Shown piece by piece: positions 1-6,147 of a stretch of 10,077 nt of DNA. Below the pieces are notes generated by a model that was not told the DNA's origin, did no database searches, and saw only the letters and a program-made list of their open reading frames with translations. Position numbers and translations under genes: made by a program. Positions within the stretch are counted from its first letter, which is position 1, and each line of letters begins with the position of its first letter. Origin of the DNA: Clostridiales bacterium (GTDB taxonomy: Bacteria > Bacillota > Clostridia > Lachnospirales > Lachnospiraceae); NCBI GenBank assembly GCA_019423795.1, contig JAHZAT010000050.1, forward strand, positions 1 through 10,077, in the 5' to 3' direction.

Positions 1-791
1 AGTTTCCAGTCATGTTCGTTGCTCTTTAACCAGTCGCGGGCGAACTGTTTGTCGAAGGATGGCTGTCCATGACCTGGTTCGTATTCGTCTGCTGGCCAGA
101 AACGAGAGCTGTCTGGTGTTAACATTTCATCTCCGATGACGATGTTACCGTTTTCATCAAGACCAAATTCAAATTTCGTATCTGCGATGATGATGCCGTG
201 TTCTAATGCATAATCAGCACATTTCTTATAAAGTGCGATCGTCTTATCACGTAACTGTTCAGCATATTCCTGTCCTTTACCTGGGAATTCTTTCTCAAGA
301 ACTTCAATACTTCTTTCAAAAGAAATGTTCTCATCATGATCACCGATTTCTGCTTTTGTAGATGGTGTGTAGATTGGTTCAGGAAGTTTATCAGATTCTT
401 TTAATCCTTCAGGAAGTTTGATTCCGCAGACTGTACCATTCTCCTGATAGCTTGCCCAACCGCTTCCTGTGATATATCCACGAACGATACATTCGATTGG
501 AAGCATAGTAAGTTTCTTACACATCATGCTGTTTCCATCATATTTTTCCTGTTGGAAGAATTCAGGCATATCTTTGACATCAACAGAGATCATATGGTTA
601 GGAACGATGTCTTTTGTAAGGTCAAACCAGAATTTGGACATCTGTGTTAAAACAGTTCCTTTCTTTGTGACATCATTCTTTAAGATGACGTCAAAGCAGC
701 TGATACGGTCAGTTGCAACCATGATCAGGCTGTCACCATTGTCATAAATCTCACGAACTTTACCTTCTTTGATCGGTTTCATTTCTTTCAT
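1..791 (-). CDS. purC: Phosphoribosylaminoimidazole-succinocarboxamide synthase (SAICAR synthetase), 3' end cut by window edge
   Basis: This enzyme joins aspartate to CAIR with ATP to give SAICAR, a cytosolic step of de novo purine synthesis. The reading frame starts at 791 and stays open for 263 codons to the left edge, so the C-terminus is missing. The N-terminal segment KEGKVREIYD (residues 8-17) is the ATP-grasp-like nucleotide-binding start. Both family signatures are visible: LPIECIVRGYITGSGW (97-112) and IADTKFEFG (202-210). They are followed by GDEMLTPDSSRFW (220-232), the conserved SAICAR-synthetase core. The frame already exceeds the roughly 237-residue E. coli protein, so it belongs to the longer subfamily. 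The start at 791 has a GAGG ribosome site (800-803) 8 nt upstream. An earlier ATG at 798-796 is out of frame. No purine riboswitch is visible in the upstream spacer. The family assignment is secure. Confidence 0.96.
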   Translation of the reverse strand, partial: MKEMKPIKEGKVREIYDNGDSLIMVATDRISCFDVILKNDVTKKGTVLTQMSKFWFDLTKDIVPNHMISVDVKDMPEFFQQEKYDGNSMMCKKLTMLPIECIVRGYITGSGWASYQENGTVCGIKLPEGLKESDKLPEPIYTPSTKAEIGDHDENISFERSIEVLEKEFPGKGQEYAEQLRDKTIALYKKCADYALEHGIIIADTKFEFGLDENGNIVIGDEMLTPDSSRFWPADEYEPGHGQPSFDKQFARDWLKSNEHDWK

Positions 792-811
792 TATTCATAC
801 CTCGCTGATAA

Positions 812-839
812 ATTGTATCAATGTTTCTCAAATTTTCAC
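812..839 (-). promoter_or_regulatory. Possible purC promoter
   Basis: On the minus strand a TACAAT -10 (812-817) lies 16 bp from GTGAAA (834-839), a 4/6 match to TTGACA. Transcription would start near 805 and give a very short leader that still contains the GAGG ribosome site. A weaker alternative is the TATATT-like box around 850-856, which would give a longer leader. The choice between them is uncertain. Confidence 0.3.
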
Positions 840-915
840 TCGTTGTTTACTAATATAACATCAATTGTTGAAAAAATAAAGTCTGGATTGGCGATTTCAG
901 TATTTGTAATATATT

Positions 916-944
916 TTGCCCTCGGTTCGTAAATCATATATAAT
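916..944 (+). promoter_or_regulatory. Promoter for the dihydrouridine synthase gene
   Basis: A perfect TATAAT -10 (939-944) is preceded at 17 bp by TTGCCC (916-921), a 4/6 match to TTGACA. Transcription would start near 951 and give a leader of about 45 nt. A second TATAAT (963-968) lies downstream but has no -35 match and would start transcription at the ribosome site, so it is the less likely promoter. Confidence 0.55.
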
Positions 945-974
945 GGTATGAGTGTCAAGAAGTATAATTTAAAT

Positions 975-979
975 GGAGG
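975..979 (+). promoter_or_regulatory. Ribosome binding site with an unusually long spacer
   Basis: GGAGG lies 15 nt before the ATG at 995, longer than the usual 5-10 nt. No in-frame ATG, GTG or TTG lies between them; only CTG (983), ATC (986) and ATT (992) do. The protein start MKFYYAPM fits the family N-terminus, so ATG 995 is kept. Confidence 0.5.
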
Positions 980-994
980 AAACTGATCGTTATT

Positions 995-1933
995 ATGAAA
1001 TTTTATTATGCCCCAATGGAAAGTATCACGATTTACTTATACCGAAACATTTACGAACAACTATTTGGAGAAATTGATAAATACTACACACCATTTATCA
1101 TGCCAAATGGAAAAAGAACATTCAAAACAAGAGAATTTCAGGATGTATTGCCGGAACATAATGAAGGATTACATATCGTACCACAGATTTTGACGAAAAG
1201 TTCTGAAGATTTTATCAGAACAGCAAAAGAATTAAAAGAACTGGGATACGATGAAGTCAATTTAAATCTTGGCTGCCCGTCAAGAACCGTTGTAGCCAAA
1301 CAAAAAGGCTCAGGATTCCTGCGAGAACCAGAAGTATTAGATGATTTCCTTACAGAGATCTTCGAAGCATTAGATATGAAGATCTCAATTAAAACAAGAA
1401 TCGGATTAAGAGACACAGAAGAATTTGAAGAAATCTTAAGCATATACAACCGCCATCCAGTCTATGAACTAACGATCCATCCAAGACTACAGCAGGAATT
1501 CTATAAAGGAAAACCACACCTTGATGTCTTTGAATATGCAGTAAACCACAGCGAAAATCCACTCTGCTACAATGGAGATATCGTAACAAAAGAAGACTAC
1601 GACAATATCACAACAAGGTTTCCAGATGTAGATGCAGTGATGATCGGAAGAGGTCTGTTAAGAAATCCAGCCCTTGTACGAGAAATCAAATATGGACAGA
1701 AACTGACCAAAAGAGAACTCCTGAAAATGCATGATACACTTTATGAAGCATATCAGGGTTACCTAAGCGGCGACAAAAATGTTCTCTATAAGATGAAAGA
1801 ATTCTGGAACAATGCAGCGGTCATGTTTACAAACCACGAAAAATACGCAAAGAAGATCCGTAAAGTTCAGACGCTAAAGAATTACGAACAGGCAGTGAAT
1901 GCGTTATTTAATGATCAGGAACTGATCAAATAA
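995..1933 (+). CDS. tRNA-dihydrouridine synthase family protein (312 aa)
   Basis: Dus enzymes reduce specific uridines in tRNA to dihydrouridine using FMN and NADPH. The protein starts at once with the flavin-barrel motif YYAPMES (4-10). It has the catalytic-loop motif LGCPSRTVVAKQKGSGFL (92-109), with Cys94 as the likely proton donor. KTRIG (133-137), IHPR (161-164), NGD (193-195) and GRGLLRNP (218-225) mark the FMN/phosphate-binding face of the TIM barrel. Residues from about 245 form the helical tRNA-binding tail. The usual 'APMEGxTD' sequence is here APMESITIY, so the Asp common in DusA and DusB is replaced, as expected for a divergent clostridial subfamily. I therefore do not assign dusA, dusB or dusC, and the target uridine is unknown. 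The gene appears monocistronic. I see no intrinsic terminator before the downstream promoter at 1968. Confidence 0.93.
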   Translation: MKFYYAPMESITIYLYRNIYEQLFGEIDKYYTPFIMPNGKRTFKTREFQDVLPEHNEGLHIVPQILTKSSEDFIRTAKELKELGYDEVNLNLGCPSRTVVAKQKGSGFLREPEVLDDFLTEIFEALDMKISIKTRIGLRDTEEFEEILSIYNRHPVYELTIHPRLQQEFYKGKPHLDVFEYAVNHSENPLCYNGDIVTKEDYDNITTRFPDVDAVMIGRGLLRNPALVREIKYGQKLTKRELLKMHDTLYEAYQGYLSGDKNVLYKMKEFWNNAAVMFTNHEKYAKKIRKVQTLKNYEQAVNALFNDQELIK

Positions 1934-1962
1934 AAATAAAAATCTAAATATACATATAGAAA

Positions 1963-2009
1963 GCCTATTGACAACACAAGCCCCAATATAATATAATCAC
2001 TCAATAGGC
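1963..2009. repeat. Perfect 9-bp inverted repeat enclosing the aspS promoter
   Basis: GCCTATTGA (1963-1971) is matched exactly by its reverse complement TCAATAGGC (2001-2009), with 29 bp between. The left arm overlaps the -35 box and the right arm covers the expected transcription start. No T-run follows, so it is not an intrinsic terminator. It could be a repressor operator, a recombination-type repeat, or chance. Confidence 0.5.
1968..1997 (+). promoter_or_regulatory. Consensus promoter for the T-box/aspS unit
   Basis: A perfect TTGACA (1968-1973) and a perfect TATAAT (1992-1997) are separated by 18 bp. An overlapping TATAAT at 1987-1992 would give a 13-bp spacer and is not used in this call. 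Transcription should begin near 2004, just before the base of T-box Stem I. It is the strongest-looking promoter in the window, as expected for a gene whose control is by attenuation. Confidence 0.85.
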
Positions 2010-2276
2010 AAAGACGGAGAAAAGTACCATAAATTATCGTTCCCAGTGAGCAGGCGATAGTGAGAATCCTGTAAAGTGAATTTATGCGAAGAACACTCCC
2101 GAGCATCAATCTGAACGCAGAACATGGATATAAGATTTAGACCCTGTCAGTAGGTGCGACGTAAGCTGGGCGTTAACTGGCACACAAGAGAGACTGCAAG
2201 ACAGTAAATCAGGTGGTACCGCGGACTAGAGATATACAGTTCGTCCTGAAGTAACAATTTCAGGACGGACTTTTTT
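2004..2276 (+). promoter_or_regulatory. T-box riboswitch (tRNA-sensing leader) of aspS, specifier region GAAC
   Basis: T-box leaders read the charging state of a tRNA and choose between terminator and antiterminator. The hallmark AGGTGGTACCGCGG lies at 2211-2224, with UGGU as the bulge that pairs with the tRNA acceptor end. Stem I is recognisable: GGAG (2016-2019) pairs with CTCC (2096-2099), and an AGTA-type 5' side of the specifier loop lies at 2023-2026. CATAAATT (2028-2035) pairs perfectly with AATTTATG (2079-2086). The distal arm holds AGTGAGCAGG and the loop region before ATCCTGT. The 3' side of the specifier loop reads GAAGAACACTCC (2088-2099). By the usual spacing (GAA, one base, codon, A) the specifier is AAC (Asn, 2092-2094). 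GAA (Glu, 2091-2093) overlaps it by two bases. No Asp codon is in this position. Residues 2110-2205 hold the less conserved Stem II/III region. Confidence 0.93.
2238..2276 (+). terminator. T-box-controlled intrinsic terminator (attenuator)
   Basis: AGTTCGTCCTGAA (2238-2250) pairs with TTCAGGACGGACT (2259-2271), a 13-bp stem with one G-U pair and an 8-nt loop, running into six T residues (2271-2276). The CGTCC part of the left arm is the segment that would instead pair with the T-box sequence to form the antiterminator when uncharged tRNA is bound. Confidence 0.93.
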
Positions 2277-2355
2277 AATACTCATTTTTACAACAGGGAA
2301 TTAAAAAACCGCCTGAACGATAGATAGAGAATACGAGAAAAAGGAGAAAAAGAAA

Positions 2356-4101
2356 ATGTCAGACATGTACCGTACCAGAACCATGGACCAGATTTCTGAA
2401 GGTGACATTGGAGAAGAATTAAAGATCGCCGGATGGGTAGAGAATATCCGTGACCACGGTGGAGTATCATTTATCGACTTACGCGATATGTATGGAGTGA
2501 TGCAGGTCGTATTAAGAGATACAAGTTTATTAGACCATGTAAGAAAAGAAGAATGTTTATCTGTAGAAGGTGTGATCCAGCACAGAGACGAAGAAACATT
2601 TAACCCTAAGATTCCTACAGGAACGATCGAATTAGAAGCACACAAGATCGATATCTTAGGAAAAGTATACAGAGATCTTCCATTCGAGATCGCAACAAGT
2701 AAAGAAATCCGTGAAGATGTTCGTTTAAAATATCGTTACCTTGATATGAGAAACAGAAAGGTAAAAGATAACATTTTATTCCGTTCTAAAGTCATCCGTT
2801 TCTTAAGAGAAAAGATGGAAGACATGGGATTCGTAGAAGTTCAGACACCAATCCTTTGTGCATCATCCCCAGAAGGAGCTCGTGACTACGTCGTACCTTC
2901 AAGAAAATACAAAGGTAAATTTTACGCATTACCACAGGCACCACAGCAGTACAAACAGTTACTGATGGTATCTGGAATCGATAAATACTATCAGATCGCA
3001 CCATGCTTCAGAGATGAAGATGCCCGTGCAGACCGTTCTCCAGGAGAATTCTACCAGTTAGACTTTGAGATGGCTTTCGCAACACAGGAAGATGTCTTCA
3101 AGATCGGAGAAGAAGTGTTAACAGAGACATTTAAGAAATTCGCACCAGAAGGAAGCGTTATCACAGAAGCACCATACCCAATCTTCAGCTACAAAGAAGC
3201 AATGCTGCAGTTTGGTAGTGATAAACCAGACCTTCGTAACCCATTAAGAATCATCGATGTGACAGATTTCTTCCAGAGATGTACATTCAAACCATTCCAT
3301 GGACAGACAGTACGTGCGATCAACGTTCATGCAAAACTTTCCAAAGGACAGCATGAAAAACTGTTAAAATTCGCACAGTCAATCGGTATGGGTGGACTTG
3401 GATACTTAGAAGTCAAAGAAGAACTGAAATACAAAGGACCGATCGATAAATTTATTCCAGATGATATGAAGATGGAATTAGCTGAAATGGCTGGATTACA
3501 GGAAGGAGATACGATCTTCTTCATCGCAGCACCAGAAAAAGCTGCTTGCATCTATGCAGGACAGATCCGTAACGAATTAGGAAGCAGATTAGACCTGTTA
3601 GAAAAAGACGCATACCGTTTCTGCTACATCAATGATTTCCCAATGTATGAAATCGATGAAGAAACAGGTAAATTAGGATTTACACATAACCCATTCTCTA
3701 TGCCACAGGGTGGATTAGAAGCATTAAATGAAAAAGATCCATTAGATATCTTAGCATACCAGTATGATATCGTATGTAACGGAGTTGAATTATCTTCAGG
3801 AGCCGTTCGTAACCACGACATGGAGATCATGGAAAAAGCATTCGATATCGCAGGATATGATAAAGAAACATTAAAAGACAAATTCGGAGCATTATACAAC
3901 GCATTCCAGTTCGGTGCACCACCACATGCAGGAATGGCACCAGGAGTAGACCGTATGATCATGTTACTTCGCAACGAAGAAAACATCCGAGAGATCATCG
4001 CCTTCCCAATGAGCGGAACAGCACAGGATCTCATGTGCGGAGCACCAAACGAGATTACAGAACAGCAGCTTCGTGAAGTGCATATTAAGGTTAGAGATTA
4101 A
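2356..4101 (+). CDS. aspS: Aspartyl-tRNA synthetase, probably non-discriminating (581 aa)
   Basis: This class II synthetase attaches aspartate to tRNA. Domains in order: an anticodon-binding OB fold (about 20-105, with AGWVENIRDHGGVSFIDLRD), motif 1 around GFVEVQTPIL (158-167), substrate loop QAPQQYKQ (194-201), motif 2 FRDEDARADR (218-227), a bacterial GAD insertion domain (about 290-415), and motif 3 GMAPGVDRMIMLL (526-538). Length and the GAD insert mark the bacterial type. His34 in RDHGG lies where the non-discriminating Pseudomonas aeruginosa enzyme has His31 and E. coli has Leu. This suggests the enzyme also charges tRNA-Asn, whose aspartate would be amidated by GatCAB. The Asn-type specifier in the leader agrees. 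AAGGAG (2341-2346) lies 9 nt before the ATG. Codon use (CGT, TTA, AAA, GAA) looks adapted for high expression. The gene is flanked by the T-box and a terminator, so it is monocistronic. Confidence 0.97.
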   Translation: MSDMYRTRTMDQISEGDIGEELKIAGWVENIRDHGGVSFIDLRDMYGVMQVVLRDTSLLDHVRKEECLSVEGVIQHRDEETFNPKIPTGTIELEAHKIDILGKVYRDLPFEIATSKEIREDVRLKYRYLDMRNRKVKDNILFRSKVIRFLREKMEDMGFVEVQTPILCASSPEGARDYVVPSRKYKGKFYALPQAPQQYKQLLMVSGIDKYYQIAPCFRDEDARADRSPGEFYQLDFEMAFATQEDVFKIGEEVLTETFKKFAPEGSVITEAPYPIFSYKEAMLQFGSDKPDLRNPLRIIDVTDFFQRCTFKPFHGQTVRAINVHAKLSKGQHEKLLKFAQSIGMGGLGYLEVKEELKYKGPIDKFIPDDMKMELAEMAGLQEGDTIFFIAAPEKAACIYAGQIRNELGSRLDLLEKDAYRFCYINDFPMYEIDEETGKLGFTHNPFSMPQGGLEALNEKDPLDILAYQYDIVCNGVELSSGAVRNHDMEIMEKAFDIAGYDKETLKDKFGALYNAFQFGAPPHAGMAPGVDRMIMLLRNEENIREIIAFPMSGTAQDLMCGAPNEITEQQLREVHIKVRD

Positions 4102-4120
4102 TTAGAAATTATAAGATTAA

Positions 4121-4166
4121 AAAAAGACAGGAAACAGACCAAAGAAGGTCAGCTTCCTGTCTTTTT
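4121..4166 (+). terminator. Intrinsic terminator of aspS
   Basis: AAAAAGACAGGAA (4121-4133) pairs perfectly with TTCCTGTCTTTTT (4154-4166). An inner GACC/GGTC helix (4137-4140 with 4147-4150) extends the hairpin, and the right arm ends in the T-run. Confidence 0.92.
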
Positions 4167-4167
4167 G

Positions 4168-4196
4168 TTTACCAGAAAAATTTTACATGCTACAAT
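4168..4196 (+). promoter_or_regulatory. Promoter of the GNAT-DUF523-hydrolase operon (extended -10)
   Basis: TTTACC (4168-4173, 4/6 to consensus) lies 17 bp from TACAAT (4191-4196), which is preceded by TGC (4188-4190) as an extended -10. It begins directly after the aspS terminator. The stretch CATGCTACAATAATA (4186-4200) is 14/15 identical to the -10 region at 7725-7739. Confidence 0.65.
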
Positions 4197-4229
4197 AATA
4201 AAAAACAGACATCAAAGGAGGACACCAAT

Positions 4230-4661
4230 ATGAAGATCAAAAATGCAACAATTAAAGATTTCGACACAGCCTATGAATACATCAAAAAACTCTGGGACTA
4301 CAACACCTACGACTATGAAACAACCAAAGAAGTCTACGAAAAAGTACTACAAGACGAAAACAGTTTTGCATTTTTTGCAATAGAAGACGATGGAACTTTT
4401 CATGGATTCTGCCATGGAGATTATTTTCATACCTTCTGGATGTCAGGGCTTACCTGCTATGTATCAAGTTTGATCACAAACGAAGAAGACCGAGGTAAAG
4501 GATATGGTGTAAAATTATTAGATCATGCAAAGAAATTGGCAAAAGAACGAGGATGTAAAGCAATCACTTTAGACTCCGGACTGCCAAGAGTACAAGCTCA
4601 CGGATTTTATGAACATTACGGATTCGAGAAAAGCTGCTATGGATTTGAATTAGCACTGTAG
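4230..4661 (+). CDS. GNAT-family N-acetyltransferase (143 aa)
   Basis: GNAT proteins transfer an acetyl group from acetyl-CoA to an amine on a small molecule or protein. The acetyl-CoA pyrophosphate-binding motif A is RGKGYGVKLLDHA (88-100), fitting R/Q-x-x-G-x-G/A. The C-terminal HGFYEHYGFEK (124-134) is the typical motif B end of the fold. The whole protein is one GNAT domain. An N-terminal segment rich in Tyr and Asp (22-31) probably shapes the acceptor site. The substrate cannot be read from the sequence. The ribosome site AAAGGAGG (4214-4221) is near-perfect, 8 nt before the ATG. The gene is first in an operon: the next start lies 15 bp beyond its stop. It does not closely resemble the other GNAT protein in the window (7772-8284), so a recent duplication is unlikely. 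Confidence 0.92.
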   Translation: MKIKNATIKDFDTAYEYIKKLWDYNTYDYETTKEVYEKVLQDENSFAFFAIEDDGTFHGFCHGDYFHTFWMSGLTCYVSSLITNEEDRGKGYGVKLLDHAKKLAKERGCKAITLDSGLPRVQAHGFYEHYGFEKSCYGFELAL

Positions 4662-4676
4662 AAGAAAGGAAAAATA

Positions 4677-5105
4677 ATGAAAATATTAGTTAGTGCCTGT
4701 TTATTAGGGATCGACTGCAAATACAACGCAAAAAACAATAAAAATGAACAGGTCCTAAAGTTACTAAAAGACCACGATTTGGTCCCAGTCTGTCCAGAGA
4801 TCATGGGAGGACTGCCAACACCGAGAATTCCGGCAGAAATACATCAAAACAAAGTTATCGCAAAAGATGGCAAAGATGTTACAAAACAATACCAAAAAGG
4901 TGCCGAAGAGACACTAAAAATTGCAAAGTTATATAACTGTCATACAGCGATCCTAAAAGGAAAAAGTCCATCTTGTGGCTGTGGCAAAGTCTATGATGGA
5001 ACATTTACAGGCACGCTGATCAATGGGGACGGAATCACAGCTAGATTATTAAAAGAACATGGAATCAAAATCACAGGGGAAACAACCTTAGATATCACAG
5101 AATAA
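4677..5105 (+). CDS. DUF523 family protein, TudS-like (thiouracil desulfidase-type iron-sulfur protein, 142 aa)
   Basis: The DUF523 family is recognised from VSACLLGIDCKYN (5-17), VPVCPEIMGGLPTPR (36-50), LKGKSPSCG (93-101) and YDGTFTG (106-112), at the normal single-domain length. Characterised members (TudS) use a [4Fe-4S] cluster held by three cysteines to remove sulfur from thiouracil, yielding uracil. The most likely ligands here are Cys8, Cys39 and Cys100, and Glu41 sits in the CPE motif as the likely active-site acid. Cys14, Cys88 and Cys102 are extra cysteines that could take part in sulfur handling. Family membership is certain, but desulfidase activity is inferred from family knowledge, and many DUF523 proteins are untested. 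AAAGGA (4665-4670) serves as ribosome site. The gene is the second of the operon, 15 bp after the GNAT gene and 30 bp before the hydrolase gene. An oxygen-sensitive cluster fits an anaerobe. Confidence 0.9.
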   Translation: MKILVSACLLGIDCKYNAKNNKNEQVLKLLKDHDLVPVCPEIMGGLPTPRIPAEIHQNKVIAKDGKDVTKQYQKGAEETLKIAKLYNCHTAILKGKSPSCGCGKVYDGTFTGTLINGDGITARLLKEHGIKITGETTLDITE

Positions 5106-5135
5106 AACAGTGAACAGTAAAATGAGGATCCAAAT

Positions 5136-6077
5136 ATGAACAACAAACAAAAACTATTAACCGCAACAGCGATTACAGGAACTATTGTCAGTGCATCTGC
5201 ATTTACTGTCTTCGATTATGCGATATGTCGAAGAAAAAAACAGCCAGATGTCCGTAAAAAAGAAAAATGGAAACCATATCTTGATTACGTTTTAAAAGAA
5301 CAAGAATGGCTAAAAGAACACCAAGAACAAGAATTAAAAGAGATTAGATCAAAAGACGGACTAACACTACGGGCAGCCTACATCCCAAGAGAAAATGCCA
5401 AAGGAACTATTATCTGCATGCACGGTTACCATTCAACAAATGATATCGAATTCGTACCGGAAGTCCGATTTCTATGGAATCTTGGATACAGCATTCTTCT
5501 TCCATGGCAGAGAAGCCACGGAAAAAGCGAAGGACGATATATTACTTATGGAGTGAAAGAACGCCATGATCTCAAACGATGGATTTTGTATACCAATCGG
5601 CATCTGGCAGCCAAGAACAAAGATATTTTTCTATGTGGAATTTCTATGGGGTGTGCTACAACCTTAATGGCAGCAGGTCTGGACCTTCCAGACAATGTAA
5701 AAGGAATTATTGCTGACTGCGGATTCACTTCTCCATGGGATATCATCAAACACGTAGCCAAAGAAAGATTTCATCTTCCACCATTTCCATTAATGTACAT
5801 GGTAGATTTGATCAGTGAAGTAGTAGCAGGATTTGGATTGAAAGAAGTCAGCATCCCAGAAATCATGAAACGAAACAAGATTCCAGTGTTGTTTATCCAT
5901 GGAGATGCAGACGATTACGTTCCGATGTGGATGACGATCAAAAATTATGAAGCCTGTGCAGCAAAGAAAGAACTCTATATTGTTTCAGGAGCAGGACACG
6001 CACTAGCATTTTCAAAAGATATGGAAGAGGGAAAACGAAGAATCAAAAATTTCATAGATAAATATAAGACGATCTAA
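5136..6077 (+). CDS. Alpha/beta hydrolase with N-terminal membrane anchor (313 aa)
   Basis: The fold is an alpha/beta hydrolase of the serine esterase/peptidase-like type. A hydrophobic stretch (about 9-29, LTATAITGTIVSASAFTVF) after a short basic start, followed by CRRKK, looks like an uncleaved membrane anchor or signal anchor. By the positive-inside rule, CRRKK would favour a cytoplasmic catalytic domain, though this is not certain. The oxyanion-region motif is MHGYHS (95-100). The nucleophile elbow is GISMG (168-172) with Ser170. The acid is probably Asp259 in HGDADDYVP (255-263), and the base is His288 in GAGHA (285-289), so the triad is complete. Overall it resembles the YqkD-like hydrolases of Firmicutes. 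The substrate is unknown. GAGG (5124-5127) lies 8 nt before the ATG. It is the last gene of the operon that starts at 4230 and is followed by a hairpin at 6084-6123. Confidence 0.9.
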   Translation: MNNKQKLLTATAITGTIVSASAFTVFDYAICRRKKQPDVRKKEKWKPYLDYVLKEQEWLKEHQEQELKEIRSKDGLTLRAAYIPRENAKGTIICMHGYHSTNDIEFVPEVRFLWNLGYSILLPWQRSHGKSEGRYITYGVKERHDLKRWILYTNRHLAAKNKDIFLCGISMGCATTLMAAGLDLPDNVKGIIADCGFTSPWDIIKHVAKERFHLPPFPLMYMVDLISEVVAGFGLKEVSIPEIMKRNKIPVLFIHGDADDYVPMWMTIKNYEACAAKKELYIVSGAGHALAFSKDMEEGKRRIKNFIDKYKTI

Positions 6078-6083
6078 AATAAG

Positions 6084-6123
6084 AAGAACCATTCCGTATA
6101 AATGATTTTACAGAATGGTTCTT
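6084..6123. terminator. Hairpin terminator between convergent genes
   Basis: AAGAACCATTC (6084-6094) pairs perfectly with GAATGGTTCTT (6113-6123), an 11-bp stem with a small GTA/TAC extension inside. The tails are T-rich but interrupted on both strands (TTGTATTATAAATTT on plus, CTTCTTATTTTAG on minus). It lies between the hydrolase and methyltransferase stops and probably serves both directions, with moderate strength. Confidence 0.75.
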
Positions 6124-6147
6124 GTATTATAAATTTCCTAAAAAAAC

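Noticed and set aside
469..747. 92-codon plus-strand open frame
   Set aside because: It is antisense to purC, has no ribosome site and no family resemblance, and the purC frame is clearly the coding one.
792..994. Search for a purine riboswitch or PurR-type site between purC and the dus gene
   Set aside because: No purine-riboswitch core or convincing operator repeat is visible; only candidate promoters remain.
3624..4034. 136-codon minus-strand open frame within aspS
   Set aside because: It is antisense to the conserved catalytic domain including motif 3; it is a by-product of AspRS codon use.
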